Counted from the first letter of the stretch, positions 1-8,494 are shown. The stretch is DNA of 18,716 nucleotides from Megasphaera sp. UBA5897 (GCA_002431345.1 DJEN01000096.1:1-18716), one strand, 5' to 3'. Notes: a model not told the origin generated them from the letters alone. Translations and numbers: made by a program.

Positions 1-120
1 GCGAATGACTAATAATGAGTGATGAGTAGTTAGTGAATTGCAGTTTGAGTTATGTAAAATGAATCGTGAACATCTTTGAAATGAAGAAATAAATGCTATC
101 ACTAAAAACGGCATGATACT
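1..120. other. Left-edge non-coding stretch
   Basis: All three forward frames close within the first few codons and no ribosome binding site or recognisable protein is visible. The first 40 bases are a low-complexity run rich in short 'tgagt/tgatgag/tagtga' words. It may be the 3' flank of a gene outside the window. Nothing else is supported here. Confidence 0.5.
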
Positions 121-163
121 AAGGCTGAGACAATGAATTAAGAATTCATTTTGTCACAGCCTT
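121..163. terminator. Hairpin, probable bidirectional terminator
   Basis: Arms aaggctgagacaatgaatt and aattcattttgtcacagcct(t) pair almost completely, with one mismatch and a two-base bulge, around a three-base loop. On the plus strand the stem is followed by 'attttatg', a weak U tract. On the minus strand it begins two bases inside the stop codon of the small frame at 162-314. It could serve a plus-strand gene left of the window, or the minus-strand small frame. Confidence 0.6.
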
Positions 164-314
164 ATTTTATGTGTTGCCCTAGTACATGATGCTTGAGTGC
201 GTAGTCTGCCAACTCCGATTTAGAAGTACCGTGCAGTTTTTGTATGACTTTGTTTGCAGGCAGATCATTGAATTGTCTCCAATGGCTAGACTTAAAATTT
301 GAGGATTGCTGCAT
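162..314 (-). CDS. Candidate 50-aa small protein or gene remnant
   Basis: Not recognised. A minus-strand ATG frame of 50 codons starts MQQSSNFKSSHWRQFNDLPA and ends ADYALKHHVLGQHIK. The middle (LPANKVIQKL, SKSELADYAL) looks like ordinary amphipathic helix rather than random translation, and the stop codon runs directly into a hairpin, as a gene end would. Against it: the ATG abuts the U tract of the eamA terminator, no Shine-Dalgarno sequence precedes it, and an in-frame stop lies nine codons upstream. It may be the tail of a degraded gene, or non-coding. Confidence 0.25.
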   Translation of the reverse strand: MQQSSNFKSSHWRQFNDLPANKVIQKLHGTSKSELADYALKHHVLGQHIK

Positions 315-350
315 AAAAAAGTAACGAAATAGCAAAGGCTATCTCGTTAC
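315..350 (-). terminator. Intrinsic terminator of eamA
   Basis: On the minus strand a 13-bp stem (gtaacgagatagc / gctatttcgttac, one G-U pair, four-base loop) is followed by six Ts. It lies about 75 bases after the exporter stop codon and is the natural end of that transcript. There is no T tract on the plus side, so it acts in one direction. Confidence 0.85.
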
Positions 351-423
351 TACAGGTTAACTTTTGAGGGTTGTATCAAAGATTTTGAATGCAGCCGATT
401 TTTTTATAGTGTTATGCAGAAGG

Positions 424-1314
424 TTACGCTTCTTTTTTGGCAATAATCAAAAATACGGTTGTAATAATGCATATAAAGCCAATGATTTCAATAGGAGTAA
501 AGGCAGTGCCGAGCCATAGTGCAGAAAGAATAGAAGCGACAACAGGTTCTAATGTGCCGATTAAGGTGGCTTTCATTGGGCCGATAAGGCTGATTCCTTG
601 GATAAAGGCGGAAAACGAAATTACGGTGCCGACGACGACGATAAAGGAGATGGCCAGCCAGCCATATGTATCTAAATCAGGCGTCAGCGTCCAAATCTGT
701 GCTGCCAGCGTGAAAATCGTGCCGCCAATAATCATGCCCAGCGAGTTGACTGGCGGTGCCCCCCAGCGGCAGGCTATCCCTTGCGAAAGGATGGGGTATA
801 CCAACGCACCGATGGCGGCAACTAATCCCCAGAAGAGTCCAGACGGTGATAAAATCATTGCAGAAGGGTTTCCATCCGTAGCGACGAGATATACGCCTAA
901 AACGGCTAAAATGACAGATATATTTTCCCGCAAAGACGGTTTTTTATGAAAGCGGACAGCAAGATAAAAAGCCATGAGAACGACACTTAATGTTTGAAGT
1001 ACCGTAGCTGTCCCGGAATTAGAATGTTTGATAGCTGTTAAGTAGGCGTATTGACAGAAAAGCAGCCCAAAAATAGAAAAAATAAGTAAATGCCGCAGAC
1101 TTACAGGATCTCGCAGTATGCCTTTAAACTGCTCATGTTTTTTGGGAAAAAATACAAACAATAGAATCAATCCGGCTGAAATCATGCGGACAGCCGTAAG
1201 CCATGACGAATCTACTGTATAATTCATAAAAAGAAATTGGCTGACGACGCCATTGATGCCCCAAGTAACAGCCCCGGTCATACACAAGAGTATGCCTCGA
1301 TATGATGTAGACAT
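424..1314 (-). CDS. EamA/DMT-family transporter
   Basis: A 296-aa inner-membrane protein of the drug/metabolite transporter superfamily. Two EamA repeats of roughly five hydrophobic helices each are visible (about residues 7-140 and 155-292), giving the usual ten-helix, RhaT/YdcZ-like layout. Typical motifs are the opening 'GAVTWGINGVVSQF', 'GTATVLQTLSVVLMAFY' at the end of the first repeat, and 'ATLIGTLEPVVASILSALWLG' near the end of the second, the conserved 'EPV' segment. Known members export amino acids or other metabolites; the substrate cannot be read from sequence. The start is fixed by AAAGGAGG seven bases upstream. It has its own promoter and terminator and is separated from gltB by a terminator, so it is a single-gene unit. 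Lying next to gltB hints at amino-acid export, but that is only inference. Confidence 0.9.
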   Translation of the reverse strand: MSTSYRGILLCMTGAVTWGINGVVSQFLFMNYTVDSSWLTAVRMISAGLILLFVFFPKKHEQFKGILRDPVSLRHLLIFSIFGLLFCQYAYLTAIKHSNSGTATVLQTLSVVLMAFYLAVRFHKKPSLRENISVILAVLGVYLVATDGNPSAMILSPSGLFWGLVAAIGALVYPILSQGIACRWGAPPVNSLGMIIGGTIFTLAAQIWTLTPDLDTYGWLAISFIVVVGTVISFSAFIQGISLIGPMKATLIGTLEPVVASILSALWLGTAFTPIEIIGFICIITTVFLIIAKKEA

Positions 1315-1345
1315 AGCAGACCTCCTTTGCCAAATTATGTGTATC

Positions 1346-1374
1346 AGTATATCACACTTGCATACAAGTGAAAA
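1346..1374 (-). promoter_or_regulatory. eamA promoter with internal palindrome
   Basis: On the minus strand TTTTCA (1369-1374) and TATACT (1346-1351) are spaced by exactly 17 bp. The spacer holds most of a perfect inverted repeat, CACTTG-cata-CAAGTG (1355-1370), which is well placed for a repressor. The promoter call is a match by eye (4/6 and 5/6); the operator role is inferred. Confidence 0.5.
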
Positions 1375-1383
1375 TGGATAATT

Positions 1384-1415
1384 AAAAAATCCCTCTGCGA
1401 AAGAGGGATTTTTTT
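1384..1415 (-). terminator. gltB terminator (bidirectional shape)
   Basis: A perfect stem atccctct / agagggat with loop gcgaa is flanked by A and T tracts on both sides. It starts 14 bases after the gltB stop codon on the minus strand and ends in TTTTTT. It separates gltB from the exporter gene, whose promoter follows directly. Confidence 0.9.
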
Positions 1416-1428
1416 GTATGCGTCGTAT

Positions 1429-4400
1429 TTATTTTGCTTTGCCGTGTTTTTGTTCAAAAGCAATCATATGGGCTTCAGCATCCGTATGGCCTTCCGCAAC
1501 GGCCTGTGCGATGAGGGAGACCATTTCTTCATAGGCTTCCGGAATGACTTTGGTAATGTGTGTTACTGTTTCATCCCAATTTTCCAGGAGGATATGGCCA
1601 AGATTGCTGTCTGTATACGCGACATGTTTTTCAAGCATGGATTTAACAGACAATTGTTCGTCCGGGTCTGTCAATTCTTCTAATTTTACAAGGTCTGTGT
1701 TGCATTTGCCGGGTTCTAGGTCATATACGTAGGCAATGCCGCCAGACATGCCGGCTGCAAAGTTGCGGCCTGTATGGCCTAAAATGAGAACACGTCCTCC
1801 GGTCATGTATTCACAGCCGTGATTGCCGACCCCTTCGACGACGGCGTTTATGCCGCTGTTGCGGACGCAGAAACGTTCGCCGGCAGTCCCGTTGATATAG
1901 GCTTCACCGCTGGTCGCGCCATAGAAAGCAACGTTGCCGATGATAATATTATCTTCGGCTGGGAAGATAGATTCTCGGGGAGGAGAAACAATAATCTTGC
2001 CGCCGGACAGTCCCTTGCCGACGTAGTCATTGGCATCGCCTTCCAGGGACAGTGTCAACCCTTTAGGAATAAAGGCACCAAAGCTTTGACCGGCAGAACC
2101 GACGAAGGATAATTTAATCGTATCTTCCGGCAGGCCGTTTTCGCCATACCGTTTCGTGATTTCACTGCCGAGCAGCGTCCCTGTAACGCGGTCCGTATTT
2201 TTGATGCGCAGACGGGCACGAATATGTTTCTGTTCTTCCAATGCCGGACGGCACATGCGGACTAATTTAGCCATATCCAGCGTCGTATTGATTTGATGGT
2301 CCTGCGGCGTCGTGAAGTGATGGCTCAGGCTGGCATCCGTATATGGACGGAATAAGAGGTTTTTCAAGTTGACCGTGCCTGCTTTCCAGTTGGGAGCGAT
2401 CTGTTTTTGTACCAGGCAGTCATAACGGCCGACCATGTCATCAATGCTGTGGAAACCAAGACGGGCCATGATTTCACGTAGGTCCTGCGCTACAAAACGC
2501 ATGAAATTGATGATATATTCCGGTTTGCCCTTAAAGCGTTTGCGCAGTTTTTCATTTTGCGTGCAGACGCCGTACGGGCAAGTATTGAGGTGGCAGACAC
2601 GCAGCATATGGCAGCCGATTGCCAAAAGCGGTGCTGTGCCGAAACCAAAGATTTCAGCCCCAAAGAGCGCGGCAATCGCAACATCACGGCCTGTCAGAAG
2701 CTTGCCGTCTACTTCCAGTGTCACGCGGTCGCGAAGCTGGTTGAGGAGCAAGGTCTGCTGTACTTCAGAAAGGCCGATTTCCCAGGGAAGACCGGCATGG
2801 CGGAGACTGGTTCGCGGAGAGGCACCGGTACCGCCGTCATAGCCGCTGACTACGATGTCATCGGCTTTGGCCTTGACGACGCCGGCAGCAATCGTGCCGA
2901 TACCGGCACCGGCTGTCAGTTTTACGCCGACACGGGCATTGCGGTTGGCATTTTTTAAATCGAAAATGAGTTCAGCCAAGTCTTCGATAGAATATACATC
3001 ATGATGAGGCGGAGGAGAAATCAGCGCTACGCCTGTCGTCGCATGACGGGTTTTGGCAATATCCGGGTATACTTTGCTTCCCGGCAAATGGCCGCCTTCG
3101 CCTGGTTTTGCACCTTGTGAGCATTTAATCTGCAGTTCATCGGCATGAATCAGATAATTGCTGGTTACGCCAAAGCGGGCAGAGGCTACCTGCTTGATTT
3201 TATCATTGGTTTCTGTATTGAAGCGGTCGGATGTTTCACCGCCTTCACCGGTGTTGCTCATGCCGCCGAGACGGTTCATCGCTGTAGCAACGCATTCATG
3301 CGCTTCCTTGCTGAGCGCACCGTAACTCATGGCACCGGTGCGGAAGCGTTTGACGATAGAATCGACGGATTCAACTTCTTCAATAGGAATACTGCAGCCT
3401 GCTGGATAATCGAAATCAAGAAGGTCGCGGAGACGGAAAACAGACTGGGTATTGACATGAGCGGCATATTCTTTATATACCGAATAGTCATTGTTCTTGA
3501 CGGCTTTTTGCAGCAGTTGTACCGTTTCCGGGTCAATGATATGGGGCTGGCCGCCTTTATGATATTGATAGAAATCGCCGCGTTCCAATTTGTCATCTTT
3601 ACCGTATGCCGCTTCATGACGGAGCGCATTTTCTTTGGCAATTTCTTTGATACCGACGCCTTCAATACGAGACGGTGTATTGCAGAAGTATTTATTAATT
3701 ACGTCCTGCTGAATGCCGACGGCTTCAAAAATTTGAGCGCCGTGATAACTGTGAACGGTTGAAATGCCCATCTTGGACATGACGGCCAAAATACCTTTGA
3801 CAGCAGCATTCAGATAATTGTTTTTAGCGGTTTCATAATCCATCTTGCCCAATTTTTTCTTGGCAATCAGTTCTTTAATGGATTCCAGTGCGATGTACGG
3901 ATTGATAGCCGTAATGCCGTAGCCGATTAACGTGCAGAAATGATGTACTTCGCGAGGTTCGCCAGATTCCAAAATCAAGCCTACGTCAGAACGGACTGTC
4001 TTGCCGATGAGGTAATGGTGCAGGGCTGCCGAGGCGAGCAGTGCCGGAATAGCAGCCATACGGGAATTGACGCCGCGGTCGGATAAAACGAGAATGTTGG
4101 CACCGTTTTTAATTGCTTTTAACGCATCAATGCACAAGGATTCAATGGCTGTTTCCATACCTTCAGCACCGCTGTTGACCGGATACAGCATGGACAAGGT
4201 AGCGGTACGCAGCTTATCTGTCATCAAAGACTTAATCACTGCCATTTGTTCATTGGTCAGAATCGGCGTTTTTAAGTACAAGGCAGCTGTCGTCGCTTCG
4301 TTAGGATCCATGATGTTGGCGACGTTGCCCGCCATGACTGCAGTGGACATGACAATATTTTCACGGACACCGTCAATAGCCGGGTTGGTAACTTGGGCGA

Positions 4401-5985
4401 AGTTTTCCTTGAAATAATCGTATAATAACTGGGGCTTGTCGTTGAGTACGGCTAAAGGCACATCGACGCCCATGGAGTCAATGGCATGCTTGCCGTCGCG
4501 GGCCATGGGCAGAATGACTTTATCCATATCTTCCTGCGTATAGCCAAAGACTTTTTCCTGTTCTTTCAGGTCGTATGGGATAATCGAATCATTGCTGGCG
4601 ATATTTTGTGTCGTCATCAGGTCTTCCAAATTGATGATGTGTTCTTTATACCATTCGTGATACGGATGTTCCGTTGCAATCTGGTGCTTGATTTCATCAT
4701 CATCAATGATGCGCTGCTGCTTTGTATCGACGAGGAGCATTTTGCCCGGTTCCAAGCGGCCTTTGTAGAGAATATCTTCCGGCGGAATATTGACGACGCC
4801 AACTTCGGAGCTGGCAATGACGCGGTCGTTGCGTGTGACATAATACCGTGCCGGACGCAGGCCGTTGCGGTCCAGCATGCCGCCGATGACCGTGCCGTCG
4901 CAAAAGCCGATAGCAGCCGGGCCGTCCCACGGTTCGAGCATGAAGTTGTGGTAGCGGTAGAAATCGCGTTTTTCTTCACTCATAAGCGGATCTCGTTCCC
5001 ATGGTTCAGGAATCATCATCATCATGGCATGGGGCAGAGAATGGCCTGTCATATACAAATATTCCAGGCAGTTGTCAAACATGGACGAATCACTGCCAGT
5101 AGCATCGACGACAGGGAATACTTTTTCCATGTCGGGGAAGAACTTGGACTTGGATTTGCTTTCACGCGCATTCAGCCAGTTGATGTTGCCCTGAATTGTA
5201 TTGATTTCGCCATTGTGTACGATATAGCGGTTCGGATGAGCCCGCGCCCAGCTTGGGAAGGTATTCGTACTGAAACGGGAATGTACGAGTGCCATGGCTG
5301 TTGTAAAATCGAGGTCCGATAAATCCAGATAAAAATGACGGAGCTGGACAGACGTCAGCATGCCTTTATAGACAATCGTTTTGGAAGAAAGGCTGGCAAT
5401 GTAAAAGTCCGTGCCTTTTTCCTGGCTTGGCGGCACGATGGCCTTTTCTGCCAATTTGCGGATAATATATAACTTACGTTCAAAATCCATTTGTGTTTCC
5501 AGGTCCGGACTTTTTTTGATGAAAACCTGAAGAAAATGAGGTCGTATTGTTTTGGCAATACTGCCGATTAAGCTTTCATCGACAGGAACATCACGCCAGC
5601 CGAGAATCGTCAATCCTTCGGAACGAACGATTTTTTCAAAGGCTTCCATCTGTTTTTTACGAAAACTTTCGTAGCGGTGCGCAAAAATCATGCCGACGCC
5701 GTATTCGCCTTCTTCCGGTAATGAGAAGCCTAAGACTTCACATTCACGGCAGAAGAATTGATGCGGAATCTGCACCAGAATACCGGCACCGTCGCCGCTT
5801 TTGGCATCGGCACCTTCGGCGCCGCGGTGCTTGAGGTTTTCCAGAATCGTCAATGCATCATCGATAATATCATAGGATTTTTTTCCTTTTATGTTTACGA
5901 CAAAGCCGATACCGCAGGCATCGTGTTCAAACGCAGGGTCATACAGCCCCTGCGGAGCCGGCAAGTCGCGCAGCTTTTTCAACAT
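1429..5985 (-). CDS. gltB: Glutamate synthase large subunit
   Basis: A 1518-aa protein, full length for the family (about 1480-1550), with no frameshift. It transfers the amide nitrogen of glutamine to 2-oxoglutarate to make two glutamates, the GOGAT half of GS/GOGAT ammonium assimilation in the cytoplasm. Domains in order: a 23-residue propeptide and a class II glutamine amidotransferase domain with its nucleophile at Cys24 (HDACGIGFV); a central domain; the FMN-binding synthase domain (about 830-1200; motifs GEGGETSDRF, QGAKPGEGGHLPG, VSGYDGGTGASPRTS); and a C-terminal GXGXG beta-helix (about 1270-1450). The 3Fe-4S ligands are present as C1125-x5-C1131-x4-C1136. AAAGGAGG seven bases upstream fixes the start. 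No small subunit (gltD) lies on either side, so the partner is either encoded elsewhere or the enzyme takes electrons from ferredoxin; the sequence alone does not decide. The leader carries an intrinsic terminator, suggesting control by attenuation. Confidence 0.97.
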   Translation of the reverse strand: MLKKLRDLPAPQGLYDPAFEHDACGIGFVVNIKGKKSYDIIDDALTILENLKHRGAEGADAKSGDGAGILVQIPHQFFCRECEVLGFSLPEEGEYGVGMIFAHRYESFRKKQMEAFEKIVRSEGLTILGWRDVPVDESLIGSIAKTIRPHFLQVFIKKSPDLETQMDFERKLYIIRKLAEKAIVPPSQEKGTDFYIASLSSKTIVYKGMLTSVQLRHFYLDLSDLDFTTAMALVHSRFSTNTFPSWARAHPNRYIVHNGEINTIQGNINWLNARESKSKSKFFPDMEKVFPVVDATGSDSSMFDNCLEYLYMTGHSLPHAMMMMIPEPWERDPLMSEEKRDFYRYHNFMLEPWDGPAAIGFCDGTVIGGMLDRNGLRPARYYVTRNDRVIASSEVGVVNIPPEDILYKGRLEPGKMLLVDTKQQRIIDDDEIKHQIATEHPYHEWYKEHIINLEDLMTTQNIASNDSIIPYDLKEQEKVFGYTQEDMDKVILPMARDGKHAIDSMGVDVPLAVLNDKPQLLYDYFKENFAQVTNPAIDGVRENIVMSTAVMAGNVANIMDPNEATTAALYLKTPILTNEQMAVIKSLMTDKLRTATLSMLYPVNSGAEGMETAIESLCIDALKAIKNGANILVLSDRGVNSRMAAIPALLASAALHHYLIGKTVRSDVGLILESGEPREVHHFCTLIGYGITAINPYIALESIKELIAKKKLGKMDYETAKNNYLNAAVKGILAVMSKMGISTVHSYHGAQIFEAVGIQQDVINKYFCNTPSRIEGVGIKEIAKENALRHEAAYGKDDKLERGDFYQYHKGGQPHIIDPETVQLLQKAVKNNDYSVYKEYAAHVNTQSVFRLRDLLDFDYPAGCSIPIEEVESVDSIVKRFRTGAMSYGALSKEAHECVATAMNRLGGMSNTGEGGETSDRFNTETNDKIKQVASARFGVTSNYLIHADELQIKCSQGAKPGEGGHLPGSKVYPDIAKTRHATTGVALISPPPHHDVYSIEDLAELIFDLKNANRNARVGVKLTAGAGIGTIAAGVVKAKADDIVVSGYDGGTGASPRTSLRHAGLPWEIGLSEVQQTLLLNQLRDRVTLEVDGKLLTGRDVAIAALFGAEIFGFGTAPLLAIGCHMLRVCHLNTCPYGVCTQNEKLRKRFKGKPEYIINFMRFVAQDLREIMARLGFHSIDDMVGRYDCLVQKQIAPNWKAGTVNLKNLLFRPYTDASLSHHFTTPQDHQINTTLDMAKLVRMCRPALEEQKHIRARLRIKNTDRVTGTLLGSEITKRYGENGLPEDTIKLSFVGSAGQSFGAFIPKGLTLSLEGDANDYVGKGLSGGKIIVSPPRESIFPAEDNIIIGNVAFYGATSGEAYINGTAGERFCVRNSGINAVVEGVGNHGCEYMTGGRVLILGHTGRNFAAGMSGGIAYVYDLEPGKCNTDLVKLEELTDPDEQLSVKSMLEKHVAYTDSNLGHILLENWDETVTHITKVIPEAYEEMVSLIAQAVAEGHTDAEAHMIAFEQKHGKAK

Positions 5986-6008
5986 GGCAGTTCCTCCTTT
6001 GGCAGATG

Positions 6009-6048
6009 AAAAAAAACGAGCCTGAATGCACGTGCATGCTAGGCTCGT
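6009..6048 (-). terminator. Terminator hairpin inside the gltB leader (putative attenuator)
   Basis: On the minus strand ACGAGCCT pairs with AGGCTCGT around an inner perfect palindrome, ATGCAC/GTGCAT, and is followed at once by eight Ts. The T tract ends 8 bases before the gltB Shine-Dalgarno (5993-6000), so no promoter fits between them. It therefore lies in the gltB 5' UTR, downstream of the promoter at 6066-6094. It would also stop read-through from the uracil-DNA glycosylase gene, which has no other terminator. No T-box motif or obvious leader peptide is seen. Confidence 0.8.
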
Positions 6049-6065
6049 ATAACAGGTTGTATATG

Positions 6066-6094
6066 ATTATAAACAATTTATGAATAAAATGCAA
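6066..6094 (-). promoter_or_regulatory. gltB promoter
   Basis: A perfect TATAAT (6066-6071) lies 17 bp from TTGCAT (6089-6094) on the minus strand. The predicted start near 6059 gives a leader of about 74 nt that contains the whole terminator hairpin. The -35 box matches at three positions only. Confidence 0.6.
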
Positions 6095-6111
6095 TAACTT
6101 TTAGAAAACGA

Positions 6112-6129
6112 ATTAAGGTTAATCTTAAT
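6112..6129. promoter_or_regulatory. Inverted repeat upstream of the gltB -35 box
   Basis: A perfect 6-bp inverted repeat, ATTAAG-n6-CTTAAT, ends 18 bp upstream of the -35 box. Position and T-n-A dyad shape suit an activator such as a LysR-type regulator (Bacillus gltAB is controlled this way by GltC). In such an AT-rich stretch it could be chance. Confidence 0.3.
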
Positions 6130-6163
6130 AATTTTTAAGAAAACCCCTATTTTTCCTGCTGTT

Positions 6164-6865
6164 TTATAAAGTTTTGCCTTTTACCCATTGCGCGAACTGC
6201 TGCCGAAACAGACTGGCACCGCCGTTGGCAGGATGCCGCATAGTCATAGCGGTGATTTGAGCTTTTGCCAGCATTTGTGCTGATTTGCGGCCAATGGCGC
6301 CAATGGCAATGTCCGGACGGCATAACGACAGCAGCTCTTTCGTATACGCAAGACCGTCGAGAATTTCAGCATCCGTCGGCGTGCGGTTGCTAAACGGAGA
6401 GGAGGCTTTGTGCGGATGGAAAGGAAATATATTCCACAGCAGGACATCTTCCGGCGCAAGGCCATTATCGACGATGGCACCCCAGACATAGGTATCTGTC
6501 GGCTCGTTCATGCCGTGAAGACGCTGCGGATTGCTGGTCATATAGGAGCAGTCCGAACGGCTGGTGCGTGTGCCGTCATAGCCGAGTATCATGCGGCTGT
6601 TGATTTGTTTGTGGGCATTGAGCAGCATGCGTTCGCAGGTAATGGCAATGCCCGTGAAGCGGCAGCCCTGATAGCCGGCTGCTTCCGCAACGAATACGTA
6701 GCTGGCCTTAGCCAAGCGGGACTGTAAATAGTCATGCAGCTGCCTGCACCGAATAGCCGGCGCCTGCGGTCCGATGTCACACTGGGCATCATAATCACGC
6801 CAGGGATTGAATACATGAGTTCCCTGGTACTCGCGGAGATGTTGTATAAAGGTTTCAATAGTCAT
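6164..6865 (-). CDS. Uracil-DNA glycosylase family protein
   Basis: 233 aa. It resembles the uracil-DNA glycosylase superfamily, whose members flip uracil or other damaged bases out of DNA and cut the glycosidic bond. Motif 1 is present as VAEAAGYQGCRFTG (59-72), matching the family's GEAPG-x-G-x2-x-TG pattern, and motif 2 as RHPANGG (210-216) in place of the usual HPS loop. Between them is the hydrophobic strand DVLLWNIFPFHPHK. The N-terminal NPWRDYD (20-26) occurs in a set of short uncharacterised relatives. Four-cysteine iron-sulphur ligands of family 4/5 enzymes are not evident. A moderate site (TAGGAGC) precedes the start. The glycosyltransferase gene ends only 9 bases upstream, so the two are probably co-transcribed, an odd pairing of repair and envelope genes. 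The family is fairly secure; the precise substrate is not. Confidence 0.75.
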   Translation of the reverse strand: MTIETFIQHLREYQGTHVFNPWRDYDAQCDIGPQAPAIRCRQLHDYLQSRLAKASYVFVAEAAGYQGCRFTGIAITCERMLLNAHKQINSRMILGYDGTRTSRSDCSYMTSNPQRLHGMNEPTDTYVWGAIVDNGLAPEDVLLWNIFPFHPHKASSPFSNRTPTDAEILDGLAYTKELLSLCRPDIAIGAIGRKSAQMLAKAQITAMTMRHPANGGASLFRQQFAQWVKGKTL

Positions 6866-6874
6866 AATCGGCTC

Positions 6875-8494
6875 CTAACGGGAAGAAAACACATAAAACG
6901 TACCAAATTTTCCGATACATGTAGTCAAGGAATAGGCATCGGTTTGTACAAAGGCATCATATTCACTGAGCGGTACGACAATCGAAATCGATTCGTGCTG
7001 CTGCAGCCGCAGTGCAAGCCTGTCCAGTGTTTCACGAGGATATAAATATTTTCCCTGCCAGGCTGCGTCACGGTTTTTATTATCCCCTTTGGTGACTGTG
7101 CCGTCCTTGGAAACAAAGACAGCTGTTTTTCCCGTGTAATACGGGAATGACGTGTAATACTGATGATAAAAATAAATGGTATTTTTTAGCTGCGGTACGG
7201 CAGAAAACAAATGAACGGAAGAACGGTACGCATAGAAAGGCACAAGTACTTGGTAAGTCAGTATGATGTACATGGCGGCAGTTGATAAGGCAATCAGCAC
7301 CGGCAGAGCCGTAAACGCTTTTTGCCGCTGCGCAAAGAGAAGGCAGGCGGCGGCTATGACAAGCAGAACCAGCAGGCTCCACAAACTGCCCATTTCAAAG
7401 GTCTTGGGCTTGGCGATGAGCGCAGCTGCAAAAAAAATCAGCCAGTAGCAAAGTGCCGGACCGGTCAGAATAGTCCACAGACGGCGTTTTTCCTGCTGAT
7501 ACAGCATCAAAACAGCCTGTGCGCCCAAGAAGAGCAGCGGCATATTGGCGATATACGCATAGGTAGGATATTTCGTAGCCATGCAGGTATAAAACAGCAT
7601 CGTACCGATAGCCCAAACAGCCATATAGACGTATTCATCGTTCCAGCCGCGCCGTTTCCACAGTCCATATAGGCAGGGACCTGTCCAAGGGAGCAGACTA
7701 AAGGGAATGAGAACGAGATAGTAATACCAAACATCAAATTCAGGATGTTCGGAAACAGTGGCCCGCATGACGTTGTTTAGTCCGAAGAATCCATTGACAA
7801 AATCCATGCCATGACGGGCATACATCGTGCCGTACCAAGACAGCGAAATGATGCAGAATACGAAGATTCCCAGCGGAGGAAACAGGCGTTTCAGATACGT
7901 CGTATTACGGCGCAGTGCAATGAAAACCAATAAAAACAGGCCGGGAAGGACGATGCCGACAGGCCCTTTCGTCAAGACGGCACAGGCTGCGGCAGCGTAT
8001 GCGGCGATGACAAAATTCTTTTTTCCTTCAGTCAGGCCGATATAAGCAAAAAACATGGCAGCAGCAGTAAAGGCAAAGAGCATTTGATCCGTAATAATCG
8101 AATGGCTGACAGCCCAGACTTCCAGCGAAGTGGCTGTCATAGCAGCCAGCAAAAGTGCCGGCACAGTGCGCTGATACCGGCGCAGCATGTACCAAACGGC
8201 AATGACGACAGAAAACGTTCCAAACAAGGCACTGGGCAAGCGGGCGGCAAAATCCGTAACGCCAAAGACAGAATACGAAAGACAGAGAAGCCAGTAGAGA
8301 AAAATAGGCTTATCATACCAGTACGTACCGTAAATTTGCGGGGAAATCCAGTCACCGGATGCAAGCATTTCTTTGGCAGTCAGGGCATAATTGGATTCTA
8401 CCGGGTCGGTGACGGGCAGCAGGCTATTGCCTGCCAGCAGGAAGAAAAAGCAGACCATTGCGATTAAAAGAAGAACCATGCGGTGTCGGCTCAT
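6875..8494 (-). CDS. ArnT-like GT39/PMT-family glycosyltransferase
   Basis: A 539-aa integral membrane protein with about a dozen hydrophobic segments and a soluble C-terminal domain (from about residue 425). It belongs to the ArnT/PMT (GT39/GT83) group, which moves a sugar from an undecaprenyl-phosphate carrier to an acceptor on the outer face of the inner membrane. In ArnT that acceptor is lipid A. Supporting motifs are the acidic first loop TDPVESNYALTAKEML (29-44) with catalytic-type D30 and E33, and YGTYWYDKPIFLYW (55-68), which follow the ArnT pattern. AGGAGG sits seven bases upstream of the ATG. It is followed closely by the glycosylase gene and preceded by the terminator of dedA. Sugar and acceptor are unknown; lipid A or another surface glycan is inferred. 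Confidence 0.88.
   Translation of the reverse strand: MSRHRMVLLLIAMVCFFFLLAGNSLLPVTDPVESNYALTAKEMLASGDWISPQIYGTYWYDKPIFLYWLLCLSYSVFGVTDFAARLPSALFGTFSVVIAVWYMLRRYQRTVPALLLAAMTATSLEVWAVSHSIITDQMLFAFTAAAMFFAYIGLTEGKKNFVIAAYAAAACAVLTKGPVGIVLPGLFLLVFIALRRNTTYLKRLFPPLGIFVFCIISLSWYGTMYARHGMDFVNGFFGLNNVMRATVSEHPEFDVWYYYLVLIPFSLLPWTGPCLYGLWKRRGWNDEYVYMAVWAIGTMLFYTCMATKYPTYAYIANMPLLFLGAQAVLMLYQQEKRRLWTILTGPALCYWLIFFAAALIAKPKTFEMGSLWSLLVLLVIAAACLLFAQRQKAFTALPVLIALSTAAMYIILTYQVLVPFYAYRSSVHLFSAVPQLKNTIYFYHQYYTSFPYYTGKTAVFVSKDGTVTKGDNKNRDAAWQGKYLYPRETLDRLALRLQQHESISIVVPLSEYDAFVQTDAYSLTTCIGKFGTFYVFSSR

Noticed and set aside
4486..5322. Long plus-strand open frame (278 codons), and other plus-strand frames across 1540-6009
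   Set aside because: They lie antisense within gltB, which is intact and strongly conserved. They have no ribosome sites and their translations resemble no protein family.
5986..6059. T-box or known amino-acid riboswitch in the gltB leader
   Set aside because: The leader is about 74 nt, too short, and lacks a T-box sequence or a glutamine or other known riboswitch core that I can recognise.
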